Source: Chaetorhynchus papuensis
Taxonomy: Eukaryota > Chordata > Aves > Passeriformes > Rhipiduridae
Assembly: GCA_013396525.1 (NCBI GenBank)
Contig: VWYX01000628.1
Location: 62,001-126,000 of the forward strand
Length of the DNA stretch: 64,000 nt
Reading direction: 5' to 3'
In this document: one piece after another, positions 51,020-62,586 of the stretch
How positions within the stretch are numbered: the first letter of the stretch is position 1
Layout: every line of letters starts with the position of its first letter
Notes under the pieces: generated by a model
The model's input: only the letters and a program-made list of their open reading frames with translations
Told to the model about the DNA's origin: nothing
The model's database searches: none
Made by a program: the position numbers and the translations under genes

Positions 51020-51720
51020 GTGGAGCCACCTTCAATCCGAAGACCTGAGCTTGGCTGCTGCAGGTGCTCAAGGAGGTGCACTGGGTTCTCCAGGCAGGGT
51101 GTGCAGAGCAGGCAGCAAACCCTACAGCCCGACACAGTGCAGGGCAGGCAGGCCAGGGAAGTGCTGCAGAACCACGGTGTGCTCAAGCACACACGTCTCT
51201 ATCCCAAAATACTGGTTCTAGAGGCCACCTCGGTTTGTGTAACTGGGGGAGCTAAATTCTCAGGCAGTGTCTTTGTGACTGTCACCCTGGGACAGATGGA
51301 AATGTTGGCCTTTCAAGTCTGTGTAGGCTCACTCTCCCTAAAGCCCACGTTTTCGGATACTTCAGATACCCACTACTGTGCTAATGGGTAGATTTCACAC
51401 TTTTTCAACACAAAATTTGCATCAGTGAAGCTCTGAAATGTGTCAAGGGTTCATGGCACCAACAGGCCTTCACTAGTCCCCTCCCGCAACTTGAGGCCCC
51501 ATGTCAGCCCCCTGGGGCCACCGGCCCCTGTCCCAGTGATGCCACAGCCCAGTCCAGCCTGGCCCCAGCTCATTCCCAGGGAGGTACCAGATGTGCAGGG
51601 CTGGGGCTGCCCTGGTGCTTTCTAGAGACTCTGTGCTGGGGCAGTGGGACAGGCTCATCCCTGCCACCCCTCCATGGGGAGCCCCACTGCTGTGCCCTGA
51701 CAAAATTCATCCTTTGACAT
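51020..51720. other. GC-richer patch inside presumed intron 1
   Basis: About 700 bases noticeably richer in G and C than the surroundings but poor in CpG, for example around 51480-51700 (ccccctggggccaccggccc). None of the overlapping open frames resembles a known protein. It may be an old GC-rich insertion or a regulatory segment. Confidence 0.4.
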
Positions 51721-53164
51721 GATTCAGAGAAACTCTGACAGGGTCCAGAGCAACAAACCAGAAAAAACAAATGAAAGACATTTTATAAGGCACATCTTGG
51801 TTACTTCAAGCACTCTAGCCTGCCACGCCACCACGGATGTGATGGAAAGCAGCTGAGAAGCAAGGAGCAGAAGATGCCTCAGGAACAGCACATCTTCAGC
51901 AGGGTTACTGGGCTCAGCTCTGGTCATGTCAGCTCAAAGAAGAGAAAAAAGGCAGAAACAAAGACATCTTAATAAAACAGATTACTAAGAGCATTGGAAG
52001 GGTCTCTTTTTTCATAAAGAGACACTGGAAAGATTGAATCAGCTTTATTCAATGCCTCTCCAAATAGTAAGGGCAGAACACAGGGACCCAAATTAATTAT
52101 AAATAATTAATAATCTAGAAAGACAGACCTTGTCTGTTCCCACTCTTATAAAATAGGGGTATTAAAAAAAACTTAAGTGATCCTTTTTTGGGAAGCTAAT
52201 TTCTGGAAGCAAAGAATGTGGTATAATTATTAATATAATTAACACTTAAATTCATAATCAATACAAAGAGTAACACAATAAAAGAATTTCTGCAAAGAAT
52301 TTTTTTTGCAAAGCAGCAAAAAACTCTAGGTAATGGAGGTTAAGGGAAGAAAGGCTCATTTCAGTCATCTATTTCTGTAATTAGTTTGGCTAATAACTGC
52401 ACCAGGCAAAACTTTGTTAAATGTAGGACAAACTACAAATTTCAAAGTGCATTTAAGAACTGAATTATATTCTGAGTACTTTCCAAGATGACAATCATAG
52501 CCAATACAGGCATTAATTAAACCAAAGTAGTTCTGCCTCGTGGACTTCCTGAGCCACTCTGGTAATTACTGAGGACCTTAAGGAAAAAATGCGATACGCT
52601 TTGCAGAACTGTACTTCAAAACTAAGCTGAAATTTCCTAACATTTACCAGTAAGCCAGTTTACTGGCTGTGATGGTGCCAAACCAAGATGTGAAGTTCAT
52701 CAGCAGACCATCCACCACTGCTCTTAGACTTCAATGGAAAATACAGTTTGAGCAGAAGGGAGAAGAATCACAAAATCTAGTATAAAAGTTGGGCATGGGA
52801 GTGAAATATTATGGATGGACCACTGAGCCATGTTTACCTCACAAAGTTGGTTCTTTGATATGCATGATCATCATCAAGAGTGTATGAGTTCACAGGCTGC
52901 CCTCCTAGTTGCCTCTGCCACCCCTGGAACCTATAAGGGATCTGGAGAGGTCATTTAGTGTCTCTGACAACAGGAAGGCAGGATCATGTTTTTTTTAAGT
53001 ATTCCTGGTAAGCGATTGTTTGGACAATCAATGCTCAATTACCTATACAATTAGACAGGACTTTCCCTACCAATTTAACCTAATCTCTCCTGCAGCAGCT
53101 CAGCAAGCTTGGTCTTGTCATGCCTCCACTGGATGTGGAGAAGAGTTTGCTTCCCACCACTCTG

Positions 53165-53365
53165 CAGCAACCAATTACACAGTTAAAGATTGTTATCACA
53201 TCTCTCATCAGTTTTTGCTTCCCTAGACCGCAGCATTCCAGTTCTTTCATTGTTTTCCCATAGATAATGTTTTCTAGATCTCTGACCACCTTTGCTACTC
53301 ATCTCCTGCTGAACTGGTAAGATGCTGCTAGAACTTTGGTGTCCAGAATCCCAGATAGTACTGAT
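53165..53365 (-). mobile_element. Ancient CR1/L3-type LINE fragment, reverse orientation
   Basis: On the plus strand the order gattgttatcacatctctca, tcagtttttgcttccctaga, ttccagttctttcattg, ataatgttttctagatctct, gaccacctttgctactcatc, then tttggtgtccagaatcc and agtact follows the reverse complement of the old CR1/L3 consensus region (usually atcatgtctcccctcag ... ccagttctttcag ... cataggacatgttttccagacc ... tggtgcccagaactggacacagtact). Much more diverged than the other CR1 copies, so probably an old amniote-age insertion. Confidence 0.7.
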
Positions 53366-54149
53366 ACCAGATACAAACCCCAAAGTCACAACTACCAAGA
53401 GATGCCATCACACATCTGCAACACTCCTGTGATGCATCCCCCAAATGAAATTTGTCTTGAGTTTGCACATCTTTAACATGTTGTATCCTGTCAAAGTCTT
53501 CATGCTGAAAACTAAATTTTCTAAGGAAACTCTTAGCACAATTCTTCAAATAAATATTTTGTGCTCATCCTTTACTTCAGTATTAGGTACTCAAATAAAT
53601 ATTTGAGTCATATATAATAACCAGCACAATCAATAAGGTTTGGGGGAAACTTCCAAGTAAGTTTACTAACTCTAACAGATCCACAAGGCTTTCTCAGGTG
53701 CCTGAAAGCTGGAAGACTTTCAGAATCAACCAGTGGACTGGTTTCCCAGCCTTTTAGATCCTCAAATTGAAGACCAGATCCTTTCCGCACAGTAAACACC
53801 ATGAGTATCTAAGCATTACACCACTAAATAGCAATAATCAGAAGTGGTCCATAAAGCAAATTTTTCTTTCCAGGTACAGAAACAAGTATAATTGCAGTTA
53901 TTATGAACCCTTCTACTTATTCTAGTAAAGCCTGTATTTCCATGCCACAAACTATTAAAGAAGTTAGCTGGTAACCCGGTGCTGGTTACAGTGCAAGAAT
54001 AAAGCAGGTTTCTGTATGGCACAGAAGGACATAGCAGGACATAAATTATTGTATCTCGTGCCAATAAACTAAGCGAGGATGTCATGCTAGTCCAATCTCC
54101 TGCACGCAGTCACGTTGCAAAAAAAAAGAACACCCAACTCCGAATCAGT

Positions 54150-54750
54150 GACACAGCTCCCCGCTGAGAAGGAGGCACAAGTTTCCCCATCTCAGCCCCA
54201 CGGCTCTACAGCACCCACGGTCCCCACGCCCGGCTCCCACGGCGGCTGCCCGGCTGCGGAGCGGTGCCGAGGCCGCCCCGAGGGCTGCACCTGCCCGTGC
54301 CTGGCCCGCGTCTGTCCCCGACCCCGGCCGCCCCTGCAGCGAGGGGAGCCCCGCAGGGATGCGGCCCCGCAGGGATGCACCCCCGGGCAGCCCGCCCGCC
54401 CCCCGCGCCCCCGCTGACCTGCAGGCGGCCGCTCNNNNNNNNNNNNNNNNNNNNNNNNNNNNNNNNNNNNNNNNNNNNNNNNNNNNNNNNNNNNNNNNNN
54501 NNNNNNNNNNNNNNNNNNNNNNNNNNNNNNNNNNNNNNNNNNNNNNNNNNNNNNNNNNNNNNNNNNNNNNNNNNNNNNNNNNNNNNNNNNNNNNNNNNNN
54601 NNNNNNNNNNNNNNNNNNNNNNNNNNNNNNNNNNGGCCGCCGCCCGCCGCTCCCTGCCTCGCCTCCCGTGCACCCCGACCCACGAGTGCCGCCCCGCCGA
54701 ACCGCACGGCCCTGGGTCCGATAGGCTTTCCCTGGTCTGAAAGAGCATCC
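54150..54750 (-). promoter_or_regulatory. CpG island, candidate COL21A1 promoter and non-coding exon 1
   Basis: A sharp rise to very high GC with many CpG dinucleotides, from about 54170 to 54720, interrupted by 200 N. It is the only CpG island in the window and lies 24.7 kb upstream of the first coding exon on the gene's 5' side. On the minus strand CTGCAG|GTCAGC at 54419/54418 is a plausible 5' splice site, so a non-coding exon ending at 54419 is possible. Start site and core elements would fall in or beyond the gap. The direction is inferred from the neighbouring gene; it could also serve an unseen transcript. Confidence 0.5.
54435..54634. other. Assembly gap, 200 N
   Basis: Two hundred N in the middle of the CpG island, a round number that may be a placeholder. 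Open frames reported across it are meaningless. Confidence 0.99.
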
Positions 54751-57700
54751 CGACGCCGGGCTGCATCGGGGATCAGCTAGCTGTTGGATACCAGAGGGGC
54801 AGGCCAGTGGTTTGAAGTAGTTTGGTGATACACTCCTGCCCATCATTCAGCTTTCCTTCTCCAGGTGAAGGGACAGAAGGACTTTTGAGTCCTGGCCTCA
54901 GTGATTGCTATATCCAGGAGACAGACTAGTGGGAACACTTCAGGAATTGGATGAACAGACAATGAGCACATGACTTTTCATATGTAAGGAGGTGTTACCA
55001 AAACCAGGAGCTGATGTCCCTCACCACCTTTACAAAAACTTCAAGAGTCCCCAGACTTGAAAGAGGTGTGCAAGCCAGCTTGGCACAGACAAAGCAATAT
55101 TTAAGACCTCTGGGGCCATTCCCTAATTTTTTATTTACAGGTTATACCTAGGTGATTGATGTTTCTCTTGTCTGCCCCTACACATCCATGAAAGCTCTGG
55201 AGGAACATCAGAGCTGTGTCACATGGTCCCTGCCCTTCTGTGAAAGAACACATATGGAGAAAAACATTAAATAACACAGAAGTGTTAGTTTTCATCAGAC
55301 TGGATGCCTGGCTAACATGGCTCTGAGGCTGACAGGTGCAAAGTGGAGTGCAGCTTCCCTAGGTCTCTGTGAATAACAGACACCTATATTAGAAACCAGT
55401 ATGGTTTATGGATGCCAGCAGTCTCAAGCAGGGACTCCTTGCTCTCCTACTCAAGGCCCTCACCCCCTCTGCTACTGCCATTTTCAGTATCTGGGGCCAA
55501 CTAGTCATCCTGATGCTTTTCCAAGACATCGTGGGCTATTTGTTCTGTGGGCACACCAGTACCCATGGCCAATTCATCTGTTTTGTAGTAAGAGACCTCA
55601 TCCACACTTTTCTTTCGGATGTTTCCTACTTGCCTTATACCTGTGCCTGCGTACAGGCTTCTGTTTGCTAAGTTTATTCAGCCAGGAGGCGAGTCTGGGC
55701 TCAAATGTAGCCCCAATATGCTTTAACAGGTAGCCTCTTTTGAGGATCACTGAACAGCAGCAGATTTTTGTGAGTGAACAAGGCAGGAAATGTCTGTGTT
55801 GCCCACTCACACATAAAGTTTAGGCAATCATCTCCTCATTTGACAGAAAGGGCTTTCACCTTTCAGTTAAGTGCAAATAAGACAGTAATTTTAAACATCA
55901 ACCCTGCTGTTGTCTGTCCTCCTGAACTCGGCAAAGGATCAAAAGATGCTTTTTCTTTCTAAATTGTATCCCAGAAAGGCTCTATTTGGGGACATCTGAA
56001 AGGAACATCTTTGATAGTTTCCCATCCTCCCTCTGACCATATGTTTTGGAAACTGAGCAGCTCAGCCATGAACCAATGTATATATCATTTTATGATGATG
56101 CAGTTTGATTGTTGCCAGTGAATTCATTCATATATATGTGTGTATATATATGTATATATATATAATATGTCTGAAGACATGCCCATATGCGTATTTTCTG
56201 TATATTTTTTTCCACTTTAAAAGAAGAACCTCTAGAAGAGAGATATTTAAGAAATTCTGCAAGTGAGCTGCCATAGAGTAGACAATACCTATCTTAGCTA
56301 AAAAGTTCATGAAAAATATTAATAATTATACCATGGACAGAGTACATAATAGCAAATGTCAATGTTAAGAGAGTTTAAATCTAACAGAATCAATATTTTT
56401 CAGTGTAGCACCTCTGAGCCATTGTTTATATGACAATGCATTTCTATTTATAGCATGAAAAATTTCCCACCATTAATGTGACTCCTTGAACATGAATCAT
56501 TTACAAACTTTGATGATACTCTAACCAATCTATCTCCTATGAATGACTTTAGAAGCATTATAACACTGTATGTATAAACTTTGTCTTTTGCCGAATCTAC
56601 TGTTAAAGTCTGGAAAATTGCAGTAATAAAGCATAGTCTTGTGACTTAAATCTACCAGTGATCTCCCAGGCTTCACAAAAAAATTCTTTTGCTTAACTTA
56701 CACCAAAAAATGGGATAGAAGTGTAAGTCTTGTTAACCCTTATGCTGGTCATGGTAGAAGAGATGATGCACAAAGTGGATGTGGACACAGCCCTCAGCAG
56801 ATCATTGTGTTGCCATCATGTTTATTCACCCATTCAAATTTTCCTACTAGTAAATTATTAAAATGGTGATTTTTTTTTTAGCTGTTTATGTGTCAGTAAC
56901 ATTTGATGTTATTTCCTAAATAATGAGTCTGAAGAGGGGAAAAAAAATGTTCTTCTGTAAAGTATAAAACAGTATGGTACCCAGTGGGGGCATGCAAAAA
57001 TCAAATTAAATGAAAAGGCAATCTAAAATCCAAGCACAAATTGCATCCAAATTAGTCATTTTGAGGTCTCCACTACATTCCTATCTAGCTTCAGGCAATC
57101 AAAAATTGTGTCATCCTCCTCCCACACTGTGAAAGTTCTCGATGCCTTTCTTTGTCTCAGGATTCTGTGGTTTCAAATTAAGTTTCTGGTTATTTTACAA
57201 ACAAGTTGCATTAGCCAAGGCTATGTAGACAGAAAATTGTCTCAACTCTCAGGAAACTCTCAGGAGGTACACTGATATTACCTAAATATATTGAAGATTC
57301 AAGTTTTACTGACTGGGATGAAGAAAAGTACCTTTCAAAACCTATACACCTATTCTTCTATTTGTATTTTCCTCTTCCTGAAACAAGCATCACATTCTGT
57401 AGCCCTTGCTCTTCCTTGCTCAGGAAGAATTTTAATTTTTCCATTTTCTTTTCCTCAGTGAAGTTTTAAAGGACAGAATAGACAGGAGCATAGCTGTGCT
57501 GTGTCAGTGGAGAAACTTGGAGTATATAAAATGTACATTAATAAACCGTTTGTTATTACATAGGCCTGCAGCTGTAATGACTGGCTCACCAGTCGCTTTA
57601 CTCAGAAGAATTCCATGTTGTGCGTATTGGTGTGGATACAGTGTTTGCAGGGCATGGTCCTGAGGATGTGAGTCATGGAGGTAGCATGACTCAGCACTGG

Positions 57701-58057
57701 AGAAACCATGTGAAGGTCAATTCTCCCAAGCCCCAATTAACCAGCCACAAATTCCCCTTTTTCCTCACAGCTGCAACACTGTGAGGAAAAGCTCCCATTT
57801 CCTTCAGTGCGGGACAAACGGAGCAAATGAAGTGGAGGGGCAAAAAAGACTGGTCATAAACCAGCCTCTTTTAAATTCATGTACCATTCTGCATAATGGT
57901 TAAAAAATACACATATTTAGATAATTTCCAATCAACAGAATTCAGGTCATGTAATTTGATTGAGTTACGTCAAATTCTGTGTTTGTTAGAAGTGATCACA
58001 TGCAAAATAATGACATTTCTAATTATTGAGACAGCTACACTGATATTTCTTATCTAT
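54751..58057. other. Upstream flank, no gene recognised
   Basis: AT-rich unique-looking DNA beyond the CpG island. It contains a TA/TG microsatellite at 56130-56168. Open frames such as 55401-55733 show no known domain. In human, COL21A1 is followed on its 5' side by DST; no DST exon was recognised here. Confidence 0.6.
56130..56168. repeat. TA/TG microsatellite
   Basis: Mixed ta and tg dinucleotide run of about 39 bases. Confidence 0.9.
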
Positions 58058-58201
58058 GGCTCTGAGATTAGCTCAGTTCATGAGAGAATGGTGCTAATAA
58101 TGCCAAGGTTTCAAGTTCAGTCCTAGGATGAGCTATTTGCTTAAGAGTGGGACTTAATAATATGTGTGGATTCCTTCCAGCTCAGAATATTCTATGCATC
58201 A
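58058..58201 (+). mobile_element. tRNA-Ile-derived SINE with CR1 tail (TguSINE1-like)
   Basis: The first ~78 bases resemble a tRNA-Ile gene: ttagctcagttcatgaga (A-box region), atggtgctaataatgccaag (anticodon arm region of tRNA-Ile) and aagttcagtcctaggatg (decayed B box). A short link gcttaagagtgggactt follows, then a CR1-type tail: ggattccttccagctcagaa and tattctatgcatc. This head-plus-tail plan is that of TguSINE1, first described in zebra finch, which would use CR1 machinery for movement. The copy is diverged and its polymerase III boxes are damaged. Confidence 0.75.
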
Positions 58202-59660
58202 AGATTAAGAATCTTTTTTGCTAGCTTTAAACATCATTTCTAGTTCTCAGGTTTGTCTAGCCTGGAGTTTCAGTGAAATTTTGTGCCTATTATTACTTTT
58301 ATCCACCCCTAGAGTCAGCTACTAAATAGTAGGAAGTCAGCCAGGAATCAATAAGCTCAGAGATAAATGTAGATGCTGAGCCAGCTCAATTTACACCTGT
58401 GTTACGATAGATGAATCTCATGGGATCAACCCCACTCTGGTAAATAGCAATACCTCAGCAGATGTCCCATACATGAAGTGGACTTATGGTTCCAATAATG
58501 ATATGTTTGCCTGTGAATGGCAAAATTTAGTAAGAGATTAGGCTATGTTTAGGACACCAGGGCAACACGTCACACCCCAATGAGGTTGCATTCTAGTCAA
58601 CATCAAGCTTTACAAAGGTGTTACAAGTTAGTATTTTAAGGTCACTTAAAGAATCACCAGCAAAGGAATCAGCAAAACCAGATTTAATATAAAAGCACCA
58701 GCACAAGAAGGGGGACAGATGCACCACCTCAGGAGGAAATGCTGATAAACACAGGTTCTGTAATAATCACACTACTTAGAATTTATACTTGAGAAAACTA
58801 GCAATGCAAGACATTTACTTAATTATGCTGTCAGCAACCACATCACATTCTTAAACCATCTCTGCAGGAGCAGGTTGTATTTTAAGGGACAGAAATTTAA
58901 CAACCTTACGGCAAACCAATATTTCTGTGTTTTCCTTCACTTCTCCAATAAATATTCTTTAGTTTACCGTAGATGCCTAGTCAATATTCTGAAATGAATT
59001 CTACACTGTTATGGTGAGCAGGGACTGGGGCTGGTAAAAGAGAAACTAGAGCTAATGCATGAGAAGAAACAACTGGAAAATAGTAGCTGGAGCCCAGGAT
59101 TTGCAAAACAGAAGTTTCCACAATTCCTGTCATTTAAGCCATCGCTTAAAAAAAGCATGATTGAAAAGCTGTATTTCCACAGTTTAAGTGACAGCTCTTC
59201 ATAGTTTAGTGATGCTAACGTAGGCACTCCAGGATAGTGATACAAACCCTTGTACTGGCTGTCCACTTTAGGAACCCTGTCTCTTTATGTAAACACTGAT
59301 CAGAGACTTCTCCATGAACATTTAAATTAGGTCTTTATACATCATTGATAATACAGATCTGGAATGAAATTACACAATGTCAATAGCTCTCACGGATGAA
59401 ATAGGTCTTTACAAGAGGGGTAGTTCATTTGATTTTCAGTTACTAATCATTTACACAGAAGACAAGAGTATTTAAAATGCACATAAATTTCTAAACTTGG
59501 AAAATAGACATTTCTTGGACTTGTAAGATTTTACAGAAATATTACAGATTTCTATCCAGTCAAAAAGAAAAAGAGGCTCCCCGTTTTTTCACGGCACAGT
59601 GCTATATTAGTTCAATAGGCACTTCTACACCTTTAGACGTTTTTTTAGACCTTAAATTGA
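58202..59660. other. Upstream flank, no gene recognised
   Basis: AT-rich, no repeat or coding signal that I can name. Confidence 0.6.
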
Positions 59661-59914
59661 TAGAGGGCAGGCTGGATACTAGATTAGATATAGATTAATT
59701 ATTAGGAAGAAATACTTCAGTGTGAGGATAGTGACACACTGGAACAGGTTGCCCGGAGAAGTTGTGGATGCCCCGTTCCTGGGAGGGTTCCAGGCCAGGT
59801 TGGATGAGGCTTTGGGTGACCCAGTCTGATGGAAGGTGTCCCTGTCCATGGCAGGAGGGTTGGAACTAGATGATCTTTAAGGTCCCTTCCAATTCAAACC
59901 ATTCTGTGATTTTC
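59661..59914 (+). mobile_element. CR1 LINE, 5'-truncated 3' end
   Basis: About 250 bases of CR1 3' end. Landmarks in order are attaggaagaaatacttcag, cactggaacaggttgcccgg, agaagttgtggatgcccc, ggccaggttggatgaggctt, tggaaggtgtccctgtcc, ggttggaactagatgatctt and taaggtcccttccaattcaa, ending attctgtgatttt. Similar in subfamily type to the copy near 26.4 kb. Confidence 0.95.
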
Positions 59915-62093
59915 AGAGTACCACACTGAGCATAACTCAAGATACAGAATCTGTTCCCACTGTATAATTTTCATTTAGTTGGATTGTACAGAAAGTTCTC
60001 CTGGATAAAATCACTCTCATTTGCCATGAGAAAAAAAAAAAAGAAAAGTATGAAAGTAGGATTAATCACAGATAAAAGGCTACATGTAGCAGACTGTAGT
60101 ACTCCTGTGCACTGTGTGGGAACTTGCTAATTCAACAGCTGTCCTGTAACTCAGGCATTTTGTAAACCACATCATGAGCTATTTTATTCTCTTGTGAGCT
60201 AATATAATCCATATTGATCACCTCAGAACTGAATTTAGAAGTGCTGTAGGCAAAAATAGTTTTAAATATATTTGCACTGGCAAACACTCAAGACTTTTTC
60301 TGTGATGAGGTCATTATCTTACGACAGCTTGACAACATGCAGCTCCAAAAATCTGATTTTGACCTTGTAAGTTATGTAATAACCATTCTGGGAAGCACCT
60401 CTATGGAGAGGTACTTAATTTGAACAGTGATTTCATTGTTGTTGCTTTGGATATGATAGGAGCAAGATGAAAATCCAGTCCTGCCTCAAAATGCTGCCCA
60501 GCCAACAGTTCCCAACAGTTGTGGCTGGTGATGCCTTACAAAAAAGAAACAGGACATCAGGTAAGCCTAGGGTTTCTCATCTAGAACGTTCAAGAAGAAC
60601 TGAAACAATTGTGTTTAAATACCTTTTTGCTCTTCGTTAATAGATGATTCTCAATAGAGAAAGGCTATAACTTTAATAATTGCCTGGCTTGCCATTGTTA
60701 CTGCCAGCAGAAGACTGGATGCACGGGAAGGCAGCGGCTGATTGGGCAATTCCTGTAAGAGTCTGCTCAAGAGATGAACTCTGAAGCCTGAGTGAAAAGT
60801 CATTTTGTATATGGTTCTTGATGAAGAAAGAAAACAGAGTGCAAAAACAACGATCAAGAGTAGCAAGTAATGAGCAGAAACTGCATGGAAGTTTCATGGA
60901 AGCAATTTTTTTTTCCAGATGCAAAACATGAGTGGTTGTCAATGTAATCAGAAAACACTGAAGTACTGCGGGGTGCAGAAGTTTCACAAAAGTGTCACTG
61001 GCTAGATAAGTGAGAAAATATGTTTCTTAGGTGGCTCCAACCCATGTGGTAGAGGTGCAGTAGACTTCAGAGGCATCAGACAGTAGAACAGCCTGTGCTG
61101 AGGATTGCCACCTTACAGGAAAAGAAATTCCAGGATTATTGGAGAGCTGGCAGCAGTTTTTAGAAGTAACTGGTCAACCCCAGAGCTCCTGGGTCTTCTG
61201 TAGCAGTTCTCTGCAGACATCCATGGCTTAGAAGTGGCAGAGCTGTTGGACTGGTTACTGACCCACACAAAAGAAGTGGTCAGATGGTTGAGTTGAAGAA
61301 ATTGTACCTAATACTAATCCTCTGCCACTGCAGGCAGGAAGAGGATTACAGCTTACTTTTTGTGCTTTGTTTCACAGTTAATTGTTTTGTGCTGTTATCG
61401 TATTAAGGTTTCTAATTAATGTGGTTTGGTAATGGATTTGATCCAAGTCATGGGAATCCTCAGGACTCTATTATAGAGTTGGGGGGTTTCTGGATAATAT
61501 GTGAGTGTTCAGTGTCAGTAGGAAGAAGTGTGACCTCCTGAAGCAATGGCCTTGCATGCAGGGTGACAGGAGAACATTTTGTCATTGCCCTCATTCTGAG
61601 CAAGGGCTCCTAATAGAGGTAGAAAGATAAATCAACATGCAAGTACATCTGTGAGACTATGAGCCACTCTTTGAAACTGTGACGGCTCTTTTGCAGAATT
61701 TAGAGCCCAACTAGATGAAGGATTGAGCTCTAAGGGAAAGGGATGACCAGAGGTAAGTGAAACTAAATAAAAAAGCATCATGAGGATAGTGTACAACAGG
61801 GTTGATAGTTCAGAGCTTCTTAAAAAGACAGAGTCTAAAAGCAGCACAAGAATCAAAAAAAAAAAAAAATCCAAGAACCCACTCAACTGAAATGTCCAGA
61901 GAAAATTAAAAGAAAGGAAATTAATAGAGCAATTACTTTGTATCTTGTCTTCTCCAAGTAAATGAAGAGGTGGGCACATACAACGAGGAGCAGCAGTAAA
62001 GTATAACTTAGGGAATATTGCTGGAACAAAGCAGCCCCTATCCCATTGGATCTTCTGGCGTATCACACAGTAATTAAAAAGAAATTCTATTTC
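59915..62093. other. Upstream flank, no gene recognised
   Basis: Unique-looking DNA before the reverse-transcriptase remnant. The 144-codon open frame at 61632-62066 (minus) has long hydrophobic runs but no recognisable family. No gag- or protease-like motif was identified, though decay could hide it. Confidence 0.55.
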
Positions 62094-62586
62094 ATGTTAG
62101 AGGATGGCTTGAAGCAGCGATCACCACCATCTTCCACACTTATAACTGTATCAAACCTCTAATAGAGACATGAAAGTACATAAAGACTTCTGCTTACAGA
62201 AGTCTTCATTCACAAAAATATCAAGATGATCCACCTTATTACACAAAAGATACTTTGTAAAAAAAAGGTAAGGTATAGTCACAATTTTAACTTATTGAAT
62301 ATGTGGTTATCCTTCAAGTTGAATTATCATAGAGAGAGGGAAGGGGAAATAAAAGCATCTGTTATGATAACCTGTGGATTGCTTCAGTGGTGCAGAATTC
62401 CATTTCGACTCTTGAATGCACCAGGGACATTTCAGATGTTTGTGAAGAGTATAACCCAAGTTCCAAGGATCAAAAAACATCCTCACATCCTTAAATGACT
62501 TCATCTGTTCCCATAAAACATGGGTGGAACATCTGGTAGAAGTGGAAAGTACTCCAAATCTTTTTAAGAGCCAGGGTTTAAATTTG
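62094..62586 (+). pseudogene. Ty3/gypsy-type reverse transcriptase remnant (broken pol fragment)
   Basis: Three blocks on the plus strand keep the order and spacing of a Ty3/gypsy RT. (1) 62094 onward reads MLEDG-L, like the MLxxGII segment near the RT start, with two stops soon after. (2) In the same frame, 62376-62435 contains CGLLQWCRIPF then RLLNAPGTFQ, matching the hallmark MPFGLxNAPxTFQ. (3) After a +1 frame change, 62497-62586 reads DFICSHKTWVEHL ... SQGLNL, matching DDIxVxSxTWEEHLxHL...AGLxL. The number of codons between blocks 2 and 3, and inside block 3, fits the family. The catalytic YLDD position is decayed (about S-L-N-D at 62488-62499), so it is inactive. Retroviral RTs have a different motif here (LPQGxxNSP). 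Confidence 0.75.

Larger units (their letters stand above)
29716..54417 (-). other. COL21A1: Presumed COL21A1 intron 1, about 24.7 kb
   Basis: Extends from the acceptor at 29716 to the candidate donor in the CpG island. The upstream boundary is inferred, and further non-coding exons could lie inside. Contents recognised: CR1 scraps at about 32834-32888 and 42206-42311, an A-rich tract at 32907-33003, a hairpin at 42160-42182, a TAATTAAC direct repeat at 49212-49250, a GC-richer patch at about 51020-51720, and an ancient antisense CR1 at about 53165-53365. Several open frames of 100-127 codons lack any recognisable domain. Confidence 0.5.

Noticed and set aside
54145..54846. Long open frames on both strands across the CpG island (up to 233 codons)
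   Set aside because: They run through 200 N and owe their length to GC-rich composition; no recognisable domain.
61632..62066. 144-codon minus-strand open frame with hydrophobic runs
   Set aside because: No family resemblance, no splice or promoter context. The leucine/phenylalanine-rich stretch comes from A-rich sequence on the opposite strand.
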